Source of the DNA: Desulfovibrio sp. G11
GTDB taxonomy: Bacteria; Desulfobacterota; Desulfovibrionia; Desulfovibrionales; Desulfovibrionaceae
Reading direction: 5' to 3'
DNA length: 64,000 nucleotides
Assembly: GCF_900243745.1 (NCBI RefSeq)
Contig: NZ_LT984798.1
Location: 1,606,501-1,670,500, forward strand
Part shown: in pieces, positions 9,349 to 18,556 of the stretch
Position numbering within the stretch: position 1 is the stretch's first letter
Layout: the number at the start of each line of letters is the position of its first letter
The notes under the pieces: model-generated
The model's input: the letters and a program-made list of their open reading frames with translations, nothing else
What the model was told of the DNA's origin: nothing
Databases searched by the model: none
Position numbers and translations under genes: made by a program

Positions 9349-10053
9349 TTAGCGGGACTGCGCCGCGGCCAGTTTGAGGCCGAAGGCTATGAAAATAAAA
9401 CCTGTAAAGCGTTGCAGCCAGAGCTGAAAGCGACTGTTTTCAAAAATATGACGCACACGGCCGAGTATGTAGGCCAGGGGCACATACCAGAGCAGGCACA
9501 GGGCCGACAGTATGCCGCCAAGCTCCAGAAACTGCGGGCCAAGCGGAGCGTGCGGATTCATGAACTGCGGCAGAAACGTCAGGAATATGATGACGGCCTT
9601 GGGGTTCAGGGCATTGGTCAGAAAGCCCTGACGAAAAAACGACCACCACTGGCGGCCCGTAAGGCGTGGAGCGGCTGCGGGTTTTTTCATGAGGCCGTGC
9701 GCCAGGGCATGCTCTTTCAGGTCGTCAGCCTGCGGAGCAACCCTCACCACCGCCGCGCTGGCCTGGCGCCCATGACGCAATGCCTGGATGCCGAGCCAGA
9801 TAAGGTAGGCCGCGCCCACGTATTTCAGGATGCTGAACCACAACACGGACTGCGCGATGATGGCGGAAATGCCGAGCATGGCGGCCGTGGTATGTACGCC
9901 TATGCCCAGGGCCACACCACAGGCTGCGGCCTGCCCCTGGGGGCGGCCGTTGAGCAGCGATATTTTGGCGATAAGGGCAAAGTCCGGTCCCGGCAGCATG
10001 ACCAGCAGTGCCGCCATGGGTACGAACAACAGCAGGTTTTCCAGTGAAATCAT
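9349..10053 (-). CDS. LysE/RhtB-family amino-acid exporter
   Basis: A 234-residue inner-membrane protein with the family's characteristic first segment and loop (VMLPGPDFALIAKISLLNGR, about residues 18-37). A further conserved region is GFLTNALNPKAVIIFLTFLP. About six membrane segments are visible. A basic/polar loop near residues 120-145 separates two halves. The ATG at 10053 is the natural family start; the frame stays open much further upstream without plausible sequence. It lies between icd and the hydratase on the same strand, so an exported product derived from 2-oxoglutarate (for example a glutamate-family amino acid) is imaginable. The substrate cannot be read from sequence. Confidence 0.88.
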   Translation of the reverse strand: MISLENLLLFVPMAALLVMLPGPDFALIAKISLLNGRPQGQAAACGVALGIGVHTTAAMLGISAIIAQSVLWFSILKYVGAAYLIWLGIQALRHGRQASAAVVRVAPQADDLKEHALAHGLMKKPAAAPRLTGRQWWSFFRQGFLTNALNPKAVIIFLTFLPQFMNPHAPLGPQFLELGGILSALCLLWYVPLAYILGRVRHIFENSRFQLWLQRFTGFIFIAFGLKLAAAQSR

Positions 10054-10294
10054 GTGTGTTTTCCTGCCCTGCGGGGCGGCATGGCGCATCAGTGCGGTCA
10101 GATGCGCCATGCCTTCTGGGGATGTTCTTGCCGTTGTTGCGGCGTACTGTCCAAAAATACCTGAAAATTGAGGGATATTTTTGTAACCTACACGGCAAAT
10201 AGCGTTTTGGCTTTTTGGCCCGTGCGCCGCACGGCATTCTGCGGTAGGCGTGCCATGCCGGCACTGCGCCGGGCCTGTTTCGCCAGCACGGCTG

Positions 10295-11437
10295 CTACAG
10301 GTTGGTCCCGATGATGTCGCCAAACTCCTTGCAGCCCACCACGCGGGATCCGGTAACCTGGGCGGCCAGGTCTTCGGTAACGGCCTTGCCCGCAATGGCC
10401 TTGGCCACGGCCCTGCGGATGCGCCCGGCGGCATCGTGCTGGCCCAGGTGCTCAAGCATGAGCGCGCCGCACAGGATAACGCTACCGGGATTGGCCTTGT
10501 CCTTGCCCGCGATGGTGGGGGCAGTGCCGTGGGTGGCTTCGTAGAAGGCCAGCGTGTCGGACATGTTCACGCCCGGTGCAAGGCCGAGGCCGCCCACCTG
10601 GGCCGCCAGCGCATCGGAGATATAGTCGCCGTTGAGGTTAGGCGTTGCCAGCACCTGATACTGCTCGGGGCGCAACAGCGCCTCCTGGAACATGGCGTCG
10701 GCTATGCGGTCTTTGACCACAAGGCGCCCGGCCACGGGTTCTTTTTCGGTGCAGGTGCAGTCGCCGAATTCCTGGGCGGCCACGTCATAGCCCCACTGGC
10801 GAAAAGCGCCTTCGGTGAATTTCATGATGTTGCCCTTGTGCACAAGGGTGAGGCTTTCCTGCTTCTGGTCCAGGGCAAAGCGCAGGGCGCGGCGCACAAG
10901 GCGCTTGGAGCCTGCTTCCGTCATGGGTTTGATGCCCACGGCAGCGTCGTCGCCGACCTTGGTCACGCCCAGCTCATCGCGCAGAAAGGCCACAAGTTTG
11001 CGCGCCTCGGGGGTGTTGGCGGCAAATTCCACACCCGCGTACACGTCTTCGGTATTTTCACGAAAGATAACCATGTTGACGCGCTCGGGATGCTTGACCG
11101 GGGTTTCCAGCCCTTCAAAGTGGCGCACGGGGCGGATGCAGGCGTAAAGGTCCAGGGTCTGGCGCAGGGCCACGTTAAGACTGCGGATGCCCGTGCCCAC
11201 GGGCGTACCCAGGGGACCCTTCATGGCGAGTTCGGCATGGCGCAGGGCTTCAAGCGTGGCTTCGGGCAGGGGGTGACCGTTTTCTTTCACGGCCTTGTCG
11301 CCAGCCAGCAGTTCTACCCAGTCAAGGGTAAGGTCAGCCCCGGCGGCGCGAATGGCCCCTTCAATGACCGGGCGGGCGGCCTGCCAGATTTCCGGGCCAA
11401 TGCCATCGCCTTCGATCCAGTACACAGTCTTGCGCAT
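10295..11437 (-). CDS. icd: isocitrate dehydrogenase
   Basis: A 380-residue isocitrate/isopropylmalate dehydrogenase-family enzyme that oxidatively decarboxylates isocitrate to 2-oxoglutarate in the cytosol. Seen are the N-terminal WIEGDGIGPEIW, the substrate-binding region GTGIRSLNVALRQTLDLYAC (the Ser at the phosphorylatable position and the Arg cluster), MVIFRENTEDVYAG, and the metal/nucleotide region ending ATHGTAPTIAGKDKANPGS. The ATG at 11437 follows a GGGGGA binding site. It lies 87 bases after the (Re)-citrate synthase gene on the same strand, giving a compact oxidative TCA cluster. Coenzyme preference (NADP expected) was not determined. Confidence 0.95.
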   Translation of the reverse strand: MRKTVYWIEGDGIGPEIWQAARPVIEGAIRAAGADLTLDWVELLAGDKAVKENGHPLPEATLEALRHAELAMKGPLGTPVGTGIRSLNVALRQTLDLYACIRPVRHFEGLETPVKHPERVNMVIFRENTEDVYAGVEFAANTPEARKLVAFLRDELGVTKVGDDAAVGIKPMTEAGSKRLVRRALRFALDQKQESLTLVHKGNIMKFTEGAFRQWGYDVAAQEFGDCTCTEKEPVAGRLVVKDRIADAMFQEALLRPEQYQVLATPNLNGDYISDALAAQVGGLGLAPGVNMSDTLAFYEATHGTAPTIAGKDKANPGSVILCGALMLEHLGQHDAAGRIRRAVAKAIAGKAVTEDLAAQVTGSRVVGCKEFGDIIGTNL

Positions 11438-11524
11438 GTTCCCCCGTCCTTTTGTAATAGCGTTGAATATGAAGCAGGGCCGGGCCATCCCAAGCCCGGC
11501 CCCGGTCTGATGCTGAAAAGCGGT

Positions 11525-13360
11525 CTAGTCCCCGTCATCCACGGTGCCGACCTCGTGCTTGAGCGAGCGGGCGCGCTTGAGCAGTTCCTCAAGCTGAATG
11601 TCCACACCGATCACCCCGGCAATATTGTCTTTTTCATCTGTGACGGCGCAGGAGACCGTAATGATGAGTTTGCTCGTAAAGTGCGACTGGTACACATCCA
11701 TAATGTGCAGGTCGCCGCTTTGCATGGGTTTTTTGAACCATTCACGGCCGGAGAAGTCATAGCCGATGGGCAGGGCCTCGTAGGTTTCCTTGTACATGGG
11801 GTCGGTGATGGCAGAGCATTTGAGGCTGCCTGTGGCGTCCGTAAGGTAACAGTACTGGATAAAGGGATATTCGCGTTCAAAGGCGTCGATCTTGGCGTGG
11901 GCCTTTTCGCCGAAGTCCAGAAGGTCCTTGTCGCGGGCAAGGCGCACAAGCAGGTTGGCGGCCAGTTCGCCCGCGAGCTGTTTCATGTTGTCGAACTCCG
12001 ACACAAAAAGTTCGGGCATGAAGCGCTGTACCAGGGCTTCCATTTCCACATGCGAGAAATTGGTAGTGCGCCCGGTTTCTTCGTAAACAGCCATGATGGC
12101 ATCGTAGATTTTGCCCACAGCAGGATGCTTTTTGGATATCTGCCGCTCTTTTTCCAGATTGAGATTGGTGTTGATCCAGTACGCCACGCCCGCGCGGCCC
12201 GTCTTGTCGGTAATGATGATGGGCACGGAGCGGCCGAGCAGATGCTTGGTGTCGAAAATATTGTAGATCTCTTCGTTTTTTGCCAGGCCGTCAGCATGCA
12301 CGCCCGCACTGGTGGCGTTGAAGTCGCGCCCCACAAAGGGATAGTTGTGGGGAATGCGGTAATCCAGCTCTTTTTCAAAAAACTGTGCCACTTCGTGCAG
12401 CACGGTGGTGTCGGCGGCGGCATCGTCGCCGGTAAGGGAGATATACTCCACAAGCAGGGCCTCAAGCGGGGTGTTGCCCGTGCGTTCGCCAAAGCCGAAC
12501 AGTGTGCTGTTGACAGCGCCGCAGCCGTTGAGCCATGCCGTGACGCCGTTGACGAGCACTTTGTGAAAGTCGTTATGCCCGTGCCATTCAAGCCACTGGC
12601 CGGGAACGCCCGCCTCGTCGGTAAAGGCACGCACAATGCGCTGCACAGAGCGGGGCAGGGCTGCGCCCGGGTAGGGTACGCCGTAGCCCATCGTGTCGCA
12701 CAGGCGTATTTTTACGGGCATGCCGCTCTGGCGTGAAAGCTCCATGAGCCTCTGGGCCAGGGGCAGGCAGAAGCCGTAAATATCGGCCCTGGTGATGTCT
12801 TCAAAGTGGCAGCGGGGTATGATGCCCCATTCCAGCGCCTGTTCGGCCATGCCCACGTACATGTCCATGGCCTGCTGGCGGGTTTTGCCCAGTTTGAGAA
12901 AAATGTGATAGTCCGACACGCTGGTGAGCATGCCGGTTTCGTCAAACTCCATATCGCGGGCCAGCTTGAGGTCATCCCTGGTGGCACGTATCCAGGCAGT
13001 CACGCGCGGGAAGCGGTAGCCGCGCGCGCGGCATACGTCAATGCACTTGCGGTCCTTGGCGGAATACAGAAAAAATTCCGAAGCCGTGATAAGCCCCGTC
13101 TTGCCGCCGAGACGGTGGAGAAAGTCAAACATTTTTGCCACCTGTTTGACCGTATACGGCGGGCGTGCCTGCTGGCCGTCACGAAAGGTGGTGTCGGTAA
13201 TGCGCATCTGTTCCGCAGGGCGCGGCGCCAGCAGCACTTCATCAAAAGAAGTGCGGCAGATACTGGTATAAGGGAAAAGTTCACGGTAGAGCTGGGGGGT
13301 TTCAGGCTCCTGCATGACCAGGGTACGGCTGCCTCCGCTTTGGTGGATGATATTGCTCAT
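11525..13360 (-). CDS. (Re)-citrate synthase-like enzyme with C-terminal Cache/PDC-like domain
   Basis: A 611-residue protein of the isopropylmalate/homocitrate synthase family. The catalytic barrel (~50-330) has RITDTTFRDGQQARPPY at the front and the metal-binding WHGHNDFHK. This subgroup includes the (Re)-citrate synthases described from Clostridium kluyveri and Desulfovibrio, which condense oxaloacetate with acetyl-CoA where the Si-type enzyme is absent. From about residue 480 to 603 there is a second module, with YDFSGREWFKKPMQSGD and a final VIGVDIQLEELLKRA, that reads like a Cache/PDC small-molecule sensor. No membrane segments are seen, so it should be cytosolic. ATG 13360 follows GGGAGC. 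It heads the citrate synthase-icd-exporter-hydratase cluster. Confidence 0.85.
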   Translation of the reverse strand: MSNIIHQSGGSRTLVMQEPETPQLYRELFPYTSICRTSFDEVLLAPRPAEQMRITDTTFRDGQQARPPYTVKQVAKMFDFLHRLGGKTGLITASEFFLYSAKDRKCIDVCRARGYRFPRVTAWIRATRDDLKLARDMEFDETGMLTSVSDYHIFLKLGKTRQQAMDMYVGMAEQALEWGIIPRCHFEDITRADIYGFCLPLAQRLMELSRQSGMPVKIRLCDTMGYGVPYPGAALPRSVQRIVRAFTDEAGVPGQWLEWHGHNDFHKVLVNGVTAWLNGCGAVNSTLFGFGERTGNTPLEALLVEYISLTGDDAAADTTVLHEVAQFFEKELDYRIPHNYPFVGRDFNATSAGVHADGLAKNEEIYNIFDTKHLLGRSVPIIITDKTGRAGVAYWINTNLNLEKERQISKKHPAVGKIYDAIMAVYEETGRTTNFSHVEMEALVQRFMPELFVSEFDNMKQLAGELAANLLVRLARDKDLLDFGEKAHAKIDAFEREYPFIQYCYLTDATGSLKCSAITDPMYKETYEALPIGYDFSGREWFKKPMQSGDLHIMDVYQSHFTSKLIITVSCAVTDEKDNIAGVIGVDIQLEELLKRARSLKHEVGTVDDGD

Positions 13361-13594
13361 ATGCTCCCGCCGACTCGCGCTGACCGCGCGGAAAAAAGTT
13401 TTCCGGAGAAGGCCTATTATAGCGGCTTACGGGGGTCTCGTCCAGTACGGTGCGGGGCCTGTACCCGGCAAAAGCGGCGCGTATGCACGTTTACAGGCGT
13501 ACCGGCACTTGCCAGAAGAGAAAAAATAAAGGATTGTCCCTGTCGAAGGCGTGTGGAAGCATGGGTATGCGGCGCGTCTTCTGAAGGAGCAGGC

Positions 13595-15802
13595 ATGTCG
13601 GATTGTGTGCGCTACCCAGCGCCGGGTTGCGTGGTGGAGTATCTGGAGGGCAATGCCGTTCAGATTGCCCTTATTACTGAAGAGGCCGGGGGCCGTTTAC
13701 GCCTTTTGCTGCCCAACCGGCGGGAAACGCGGCTCAATGCGCCGCGCCTGCTGCCGTGGCTTGGTCCCATGTATAGCGCGGACCTGGGCAAGGAAGACGC
13801 GGTACGCCTGCTTGAGCAGCACCGGAAAAGCCGTGAGGAACTGGCGGCTGACGTGCCTGTGATGGACGCGTGGGAACTGGCGCAGGGCGAGGTGGCTATT
13901 GCCCCTGCGCAATGGTTTGCCGAGCTTTTCGCCACTGATCCAGACTCTGATCAGGTGGCGGCCTACGGGCGCGCCCTGCTGGCCTGCAAAAGCCATTTCC
14001 GTTTCCAGCCGCCGGATTTTCAGGTTTTTCCTGCAGAAACGGTCGAAAAGCGGCTGACGGAAGAAAAAACCCGTCTGGAGCGCGAAGCCCTTATCGCTGG
14101 CGGCGCGGCCTTTTTGCGTCTTTTGTGGGATGTGGCCTGCCGCAAGCGTGACTTGCCGCCTCCCCCTGCCGCAGGTTCCGGCAGTGGCGAATGGCCCGCC
14201 CCCGAGGTTGCCGGGCGCCTTGAAGAGGTGCTGCGTGTCCGCATGACAGACCCCGAAGGGCAGGAGCATGAGACCCTGTGGCGAACGCTTGCCAAGGGCC
14301 TGCCCGATGTGCCCCATTTGCCTGTGCAGTTGCTGATGGCCTGGGGCAAACTGCCTGCCCATTACAATTTTTGGCTTGATCGCGCGGGCTATACCCCCGG
14401 CGACAGCTGGTGGATGCCACACCGCGAAGAGGTGGAGGCGCTTGCCGCCGCCGCTGCCGTTGGGGCCATGCCCTTCGTGCAGCCCGCACCGGAAACAGTG
14501 TCGGCGGAAACTCCGCTGCCGGAAAACAGCAAATGCCCGGTCCCCGGCCTTTTGCCCGAAAGCCCGCTGCCCTTTATCAGCATCGACAGCGCCAGCACCC
14601 GCGACGTGGACGATGCCTTTTATGTGGAAACCACGGCAGACGGGCGCACGCTCACCCTGGCGCTGGCCTGCCCTGCCCTGTACTGGCCTTTTGGCGGTCC
14701 GCTGGACAAGGCCGTGCTGCACCGGGGAACCAGCATTTACCTGCCCGAGGGCGACTGCCATATGCTGCCCGAAGAGCTGGGAACCTCATCGTATTCCCTG
14801 CTGGCCGGCCAGCCGCGTCCCGCCCTGTGTGTGCGGGTTCCGGTGGACGGCAACGGGCATTTTGGCCCGTGCGAGGTATATCTAGCCAGTGTGAATCTGG
14901 CCGCCAACCTGACCTACAGCGACAGTCAGGCCGTGCTGGACGCGCTGGCCGCCGGTGAGTCCGCCGCTCTGCCCGACAATCCGGCCGCTACCCATGCCGA
15001 TTTGCTCGGCCTTGGGCTTGCCCTGGCGCGGCAGCGGCAGCAGGCCCGCATTGAAGGCGGGGCCGTTATTATGGACAGGCCCGACCCTGCCATCCGGCTG
15101 GAGGGTGAAGGGGCCGAGGTGCGCGTGCACGTGGGGCCGGACTATCATGCCCCGGATGCACAGATGCTGGTGGCGGAAATGATGATTCTTGCCAGCGCGG
15201 CCGTGGCCCATTGGGCGCTGGAACGGGACGTCGCCATGCTGCACAGGGTGCAGGATGTGGTGCTGCCCCGCGAATACGCCGGCATATGGCATACCCCGCA
15301 GGACATGACGCGCATCATGCGCGCCCTGACGCCTTCGGGCCTTGAGGTGCAGGCCAGACCGCACGCGGCTTTGGGGCTTGACCGCTATACGCCCGTGACT
15401 TCGCCCCTGCGCCGCTATCCCGACCTTGTCAACGAGGCGCAGGTGGTGCATTTCTTGTGTTCCGGGCAGCCTCGCTGGAGCGAAAGCGCCCTGACAGAGC
15501 TTTTGCAGACGCTCTCGCCCGTACTGGATGCCGTGGGGCAGGTGCAGCGCTTCCGCCCGCGCTACTGGAAGCTGCTGTATTTCCGTCAGCAGGGGGACAA
15601 GGTATGGTGGCCCGGCGTGATCACGGAAGAAAACGATGCCTTTGTGAGCGTGAGCCTGCAGGACCAGGGTATGTTTGTGCGCGGCAGGCGGAAGCTCTTT
15701 GACGACAGGGCGCATCCCGGCCTGCGGGTGGATGTGCGCATCGGCAAAGTACACCCGTTGTATAATGAGATCATGATTCTGGAAGCAGCCACGGTGGACT
15801 AG
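13595..15802 (+). CDS. RNase II/R-family exoribonuclease
   Basis: A 735-residue protein with a central RNB catalytic domain (~325-640). The acidic active-site stretch ISIDSASTRDVDDAFYVE lies at about residues 328-345. The C-terminal basic region includes SPLRRYPDLVNEAQVVHF, and an S1-like beta segment closes the protein. It would degrade RNA 3' to 5' in the cytosol. The N-terminal ~300 residues are diverged, with no clear pair of cold-shock domains, so RNase II versus RNase R cannot be decided. The ATG at 13595 with AAGGAG at 13584-13589 is far better than the open extension upstream, which overlaps the promoter region of the divergent citrate synthase gene. Confidence 0.88.
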   Translation: MSDCVRYPAPGCVVEYLEGNAVQIALITEEAGGRLRLLLPNRRETRLNAPRLLPWLGPMYSADLGKEDAVRLLEQHRKSREELAADVPVMDAWELAQGEVAIAPAQWFAELFATDPDSDQVAAYGRALLACKSHFRFQPPDFQVFPAETVEKRLTEEKTRLEREALIAGGAAFLRLLWDVACRKRDLPPPPAAGSGSGEWPAPEVAGRLEEVLRVRMTDPEGQEHETLWRTLAKGLPDVPHLPVQLLMAWGKLPAHYNFWLDRAGYTPGDSWWMPHREEVEALAAAAAVGAMPFVQPAPETVSAETPLPENSKCPVPGLLPESPLPFISIDSASTRDVDDAFYVETTADGRTLTLALACPALYWPFGGPLDKAVLHRGTSIYLPEGDCHMLPEELGTSSYSLLAGQPRPALCVRVPVDGNGHFGPCEVYLASVNLAANLTYSDSQAVLDALAAGESAALPDNPAATHADLLGLGLALARQRQQARIEGGAVIMDRPDPAIRLEGEGAEVRVHVGPDYHAPDAQMLVAEMMILASAAVAHWALERDVAMLHRVQDVVLPREYAGIWHTPQDMTRIMRALTPSGLEVQARPHAALGLDRYTPVTSPLRRYPDLVNEAQVVHFLCSGQPRWSESALTELLQTLSPVLDAVGQVQRFRPRYWKLLYFRQQGDKVWWPGVITEENDAFVSVSLQDQGMFVRGRRKLFDDRAHPGLRVDVRIGKVHPLYNEIMILEAATVD

Positions 15803-15911
15803 CGCGGCGTGCTCCTGAAGCTTGCGCCCCGGGCACTTCAGGGCACATGCGTGACCGCCCGGCGGCTATAGACGCAAAAATGCAGTCCGACAGCGTGTTG
15901 TGGAGATACCC

Positions 15912-16583
15912 ATGCTGGAAATACTCTGGATAGCCCTGGCTTATGTGCTTGGTTCCGCGCCGTGGGGGCTGGTCATTGCCAGAACTTTTTGCGGCATTGA
16001 CCCGCGTGAAAGCGGCAGCCGCAATACCGGCGCCACCAATGTGGCCCGCCTGTGCGGCTTCGGGTGGGGCGTAGCCACGCTTTTGTGCGATGTGCTCAAG
16101 GGGGCCGTGCCCGTGTGGCTGGCCTTCAGGATCAATGCCTCGCCTGTTTTTGTGAGCATGGTGGCCCTGGCCTGCGTGCTCGGGCATGTTTTTTCCTGTT
16201 TTATGAAGTTCCGGGGCGGCAAGGCCGTGGCTACGAGCATCGGCATTTTTCTGCCCCTGGCCTTCTGGCAGCTTCTGGCCAGTTCGCTGCTGTGCATGCT
16301 TGTTATCTGGCGCAGCGGCTTTGTTTCTCTGGGATCGCTGACCCTGGTAACGGCCCTGCCTGTGGCGCTGGCCGTCAGCGGGCAATGGGGCTGGCTGCCG
16401 CTGTCTCTCGCCGTGTGGGCCGTTGTGGTCTGGAAGCACCGGGAAAATATCGTTCGCCTGCGCTCCGGCACGGAAAAAAGCTGGCTCAAGAGCAAGAATA
16501 AGGGCGCAGCGGCGGGCAATGCTGCACAGGGTGATGACACGCAAAACATGAATCCGCAGGATGCAGGCCGGAAAGACGGCTAG
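15912..16583 (+). CDS. plsY: glycerol-3-phosphate acyltransferase PlsY
   Basis: A 223-residue membrane enzyme that transfers the acyl group of acyl phosphate to glycerol-3-phosphate, the first step of phospholipid synthesis. Family motifs are present: [11 protein letters not shown] near the N-terminus, the [16 protein letters not shown] motif (~32-47) and [13 protein letters not shown] (~98-110), then a final [14 protein letters not shown]. Five or so membrane segments are visible. The ATG at 15912 has GGAG at 15902-15905; a GTG at 15900 is the alternative start. The hydrophilic tail after ~190 (Lys/Ala/Asn-rich) is longer than usual. It follows the RNB gene by about 110 bases. Confidence 0.93.
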   Translation: MLEILWIALAYVLGSAPWGLVIARTFCGIDPRESGSRNTGATNVARLCGFGWGVATLLCDVLKGAVPVWLAFRINASPVFVSMVALACVLGHVFSCFMKFRGGKAVATSIGIFLPLAFWQLLASSLLCMLVIWRSGFVSLGSLTLVTALPVALAVSGQWGWLPLSLAVWAVVVWKHRENIVRLRSGTEKSWLKSKNKGAAAGNAAQGDDTQNMNPQDAGRKDG

Positions 16584-16801
16584 CCCTGCCGCACATATGT
16601 TGCACGCAACCTTGCTTTACAATTTGCTGGATAACTGCTCCAACGGTTGCGCGGTCAGCCGTCCGCTTCAAAGGTGCAAACGCTTTGGACGCAGCCAGAA
16701 GGCTGGCGGATGCGGCCACGGCGCAACGCCCCGATACGGCTGCGCGCCGCAACGGGCGTTTTGCACGCTCTGGTAAGCCCTGTTCCTACAGGTAAAATGT
16801 T

Positions 16802-16829
16802 CCGGAGCGTTCCCGGAGGAATGCTCCGG
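16802..16829 (+). promoter_or_regulatory. leader hairpin upstream of thrC
   Basis: In the 309-base gap before thrC, CCGGAGCGTTCC (16802-16813) pairs along its whole length, with one G-T pair, with GGAATGCTCCGG (16818-16829) around a CGGA loop. It ends about 60 bases before the thrC start. No T-run follows, so it does not look like a simple terminator. An attenuator or an RNA-stability element is possible. Nothing else was recognised in the gap. Confidence 0.4.
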
Positions 16830-16892
16830 CGGCGGCACGAGCCACCGCTGGATAAACGGTTTCTGTTCCTGATGCCAAAAGGAGTTCGTCAC

Positions 16893-18338
16893 ATGGCCCA
16901 CGCGGATTTTCCGGCCTATCGCGGCCGCATGGAATATGTCTGCCTTGATTGCGGCGCGCGCTACCCGGGCGACAGCCTGCTGTATACCTGCCCGCAGTGC
17001 GGCGGCGTTTTTCTGCTGGAAAACCTGGATTTTGCCAGGCTCAAAGAACGCAGCGGCCAGGAATGGCGAAAGATTTTTGACGATCGCTGCGCCAGCCGCT
17101 CCACAGCGCTCAAGGGGATTTTCCGGTATTACGAGCTGCTCGCCCCCCTGCTGGACGAAGACGATATCGTCTATCTAGGCGAAGGCATTACTCCGGTGGT
17201 GGAAGCTTCCGCTGCCCTGCGTGACATGACGGGCGTGGCTTTTGCCTACAAAAATGACGGGCAGAACCCCAGCGCCTCCTTCAAGGACAGGGGCATGGCC
17301 TGTGCCTTCAGCTATCTCAAGTGGCTTTGCCGTCGCAACCAGTGGGACGAAGTGCTGACGGTCTGCGCCTCCACCGGCGACACTTCGGCAGCCGCGGCCC
17401 TGTACGCCTCCTATGTAGGCGCGCCGCTCAAATCCGTGGTACTGCTGCCCCACGGCAAGGTGACGCCCCAGCAGCTTGCGCAGCCCCTTGGCAGCGGCGC
17501 CACAGTGCTGGAATTGCCCGGCGTGTTTGACGACTGCATGAAGGTGGTGGAGCTGCTGGCAGAAAACTACCGCGTGGCGCTGCTCAACTCCAAGAACAGC
17601 TGGCGCATTCTGGGGCAGGAGTCCTACGCGTATGAAGTGGCCCAGTGGTATGGCTGGGATATGACGGACCAGTGTCTCTTTGTGCCCATTGGCAATGCGG
17701 GCAACGTCACCGCCATCATGTCGGGCTTTTTGAAAATGCTTGATCTTGGCATGATTACGGGCCTGCCGCGCATCTTCGGCGTGCAGTCCGAGCATGCCGA
17801 TCCGGTGTGGCGCTACTATGACGCCCCCGCAGGCTCCCGCTGCTGGCAGCCGGTGACCGTACAGCCCAGCGTGGCCCAGGCGGCCATGATAGGCAATCCC
17901 GTTTCATTTCCGCGCGTGCGCATGCTGGCCGAGCTGTTTATGGAAAGCGGCGGCGAGCGCGCCTTCCAGGTGGTGCGCGTAACCGAGCAGCAGATTATGG
18001 ATGCGATGATTATGGCAAACCGTCACGGTCACATTGCCTGTACCCAGGGCGGCGAATGTTTGGCCGGTTTGCGCAATGCCCGCACTCTGGGCCTTGTGGG
18101 CGACCACGAGCACGCTGTGCTTGACGCCACGGCCCATGCCCTCAAGTTTGCCGGGTTTCAGGACATGTATTTCAACGATGCCTTCCCGCCCGAGTATGGC
18201 GTATCGCCGGACAGGAGCCTGGCAAACCTGCCGGAACTGCTTCTGCCCCAGAGCGCCCGCGAAGGGCGGGATGTGGCGGAATTCGCCTCACTGGGGGCGG
18301 AAGCAGTGGTGCAGCGTTTGAAATTGCAGAAAAAATAA
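16893..18338 (+). CDS. thrC: threonine synthase
   Basis: A 481-residue PLP enzyme that converts O-phosphohomoserine to threonine. The N-terminus has a zinc-ribbon-like pair of CxxC motifs (CLDCGARYPGDSLLYTCPQCGG, cut here to its two pairs at residues ~16-19 and ~31-34). The PLP lysine lies in NPSASFKDRGMA (about residues 126-137). Further conserved blocks are CASTGDTSAAAALYAS and the GNAGN phosphate loop. The start ATG at 16893 has AAAAGGAG at 16877-16884; the long open extension upstream contains the leader hairpin and is rejected. It ends at a clear terminator. Confidence 0.94.
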   Translation: MAHADFPAYRGRMEYVCLDCGARYPGDSLLYTCPQCGGVFLLENLDFARLKERSGQEWRKIFDDRCASRSTALKGIFRYYELLAPLLDEDDIVYLGEGITPVVEASAALRDMTGVAFAYKNDGQNPSASFKDRGMACAFSYLKWLCRRNQWDEVLTVCASTGDTSAAAALYASYVGAPLKSVVLLPHGKVTPQQLAQPLGSGATVLELPGVFDDCMKVVELLAENYRVALLNSKNSWRILGQESYAYEVAQWYGWDMTDQCLFVPIGNAGNVTAIMSGFLKMLDLGMITGLPRIFGVQSEHADPVWRYYDAPAGSRCWQPVTVQPSVAQAAMIGNPVSFPRVRMLAELFMESGGERAFQVVRVTEQQIMDAMIMANRHGHIACTQGGECLAGLRNARTLGLVGDHEHAVLDATAHALKFAGFQDMYFNDAFPPEYGVSPDRSLANLPELLLPQSAREGRDVAEFASLGAEAVVQRLKLQKK

Positions 18339-18365
18339 GGTTTTTTGTCATAGGCTGTATTAAAG

Positions 18366-18397
18366 AAAGGGACTTTATTTGCAAAGGTCCCTTTTTT
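18366..18397 (+). terminator. rho-independent terminator after thrC
   Basis: AAAGGGAC (18366-18373) pairs with GTCCCTTT (18387-18394), followed by further T residues. It lies 28 bases after the thrC stop codon. Confidence 0.75.
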
Positions 18398-18556
18398 GCT
18401 TTAGCTGTGAAGAATTGAAAAACATAGCAGAAAAATAAACAGGTAACGTGCTTTCACTGTCTTTGTTTGGTCCGCAGTGTGTTCAGGCTGAATCCCGGGC
18501 CATTGCAAAACAGCCGGTATTCCAGAGGCGAAGTACCTTAACGCAAGGAGCATCTC

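Noticed and set aside
7975-12736. Two very long open frames (690 and 828 codons) on the plus strand opposite the TCA genes
   Set aside because: They mirror the codon pattern of the minus-strand hydratase, exporter, icd and citrate synthase genes, have no recognisable domains and no good starts; high GC keeps the complementary frame open.
12806-13594. N-terminal extension of 263 codons for the RNB exonuclease
   Set aside because: It lies antisense to the citrate synthase gene and its promoter; a proper ribosome site and family-like start exist at 13595.
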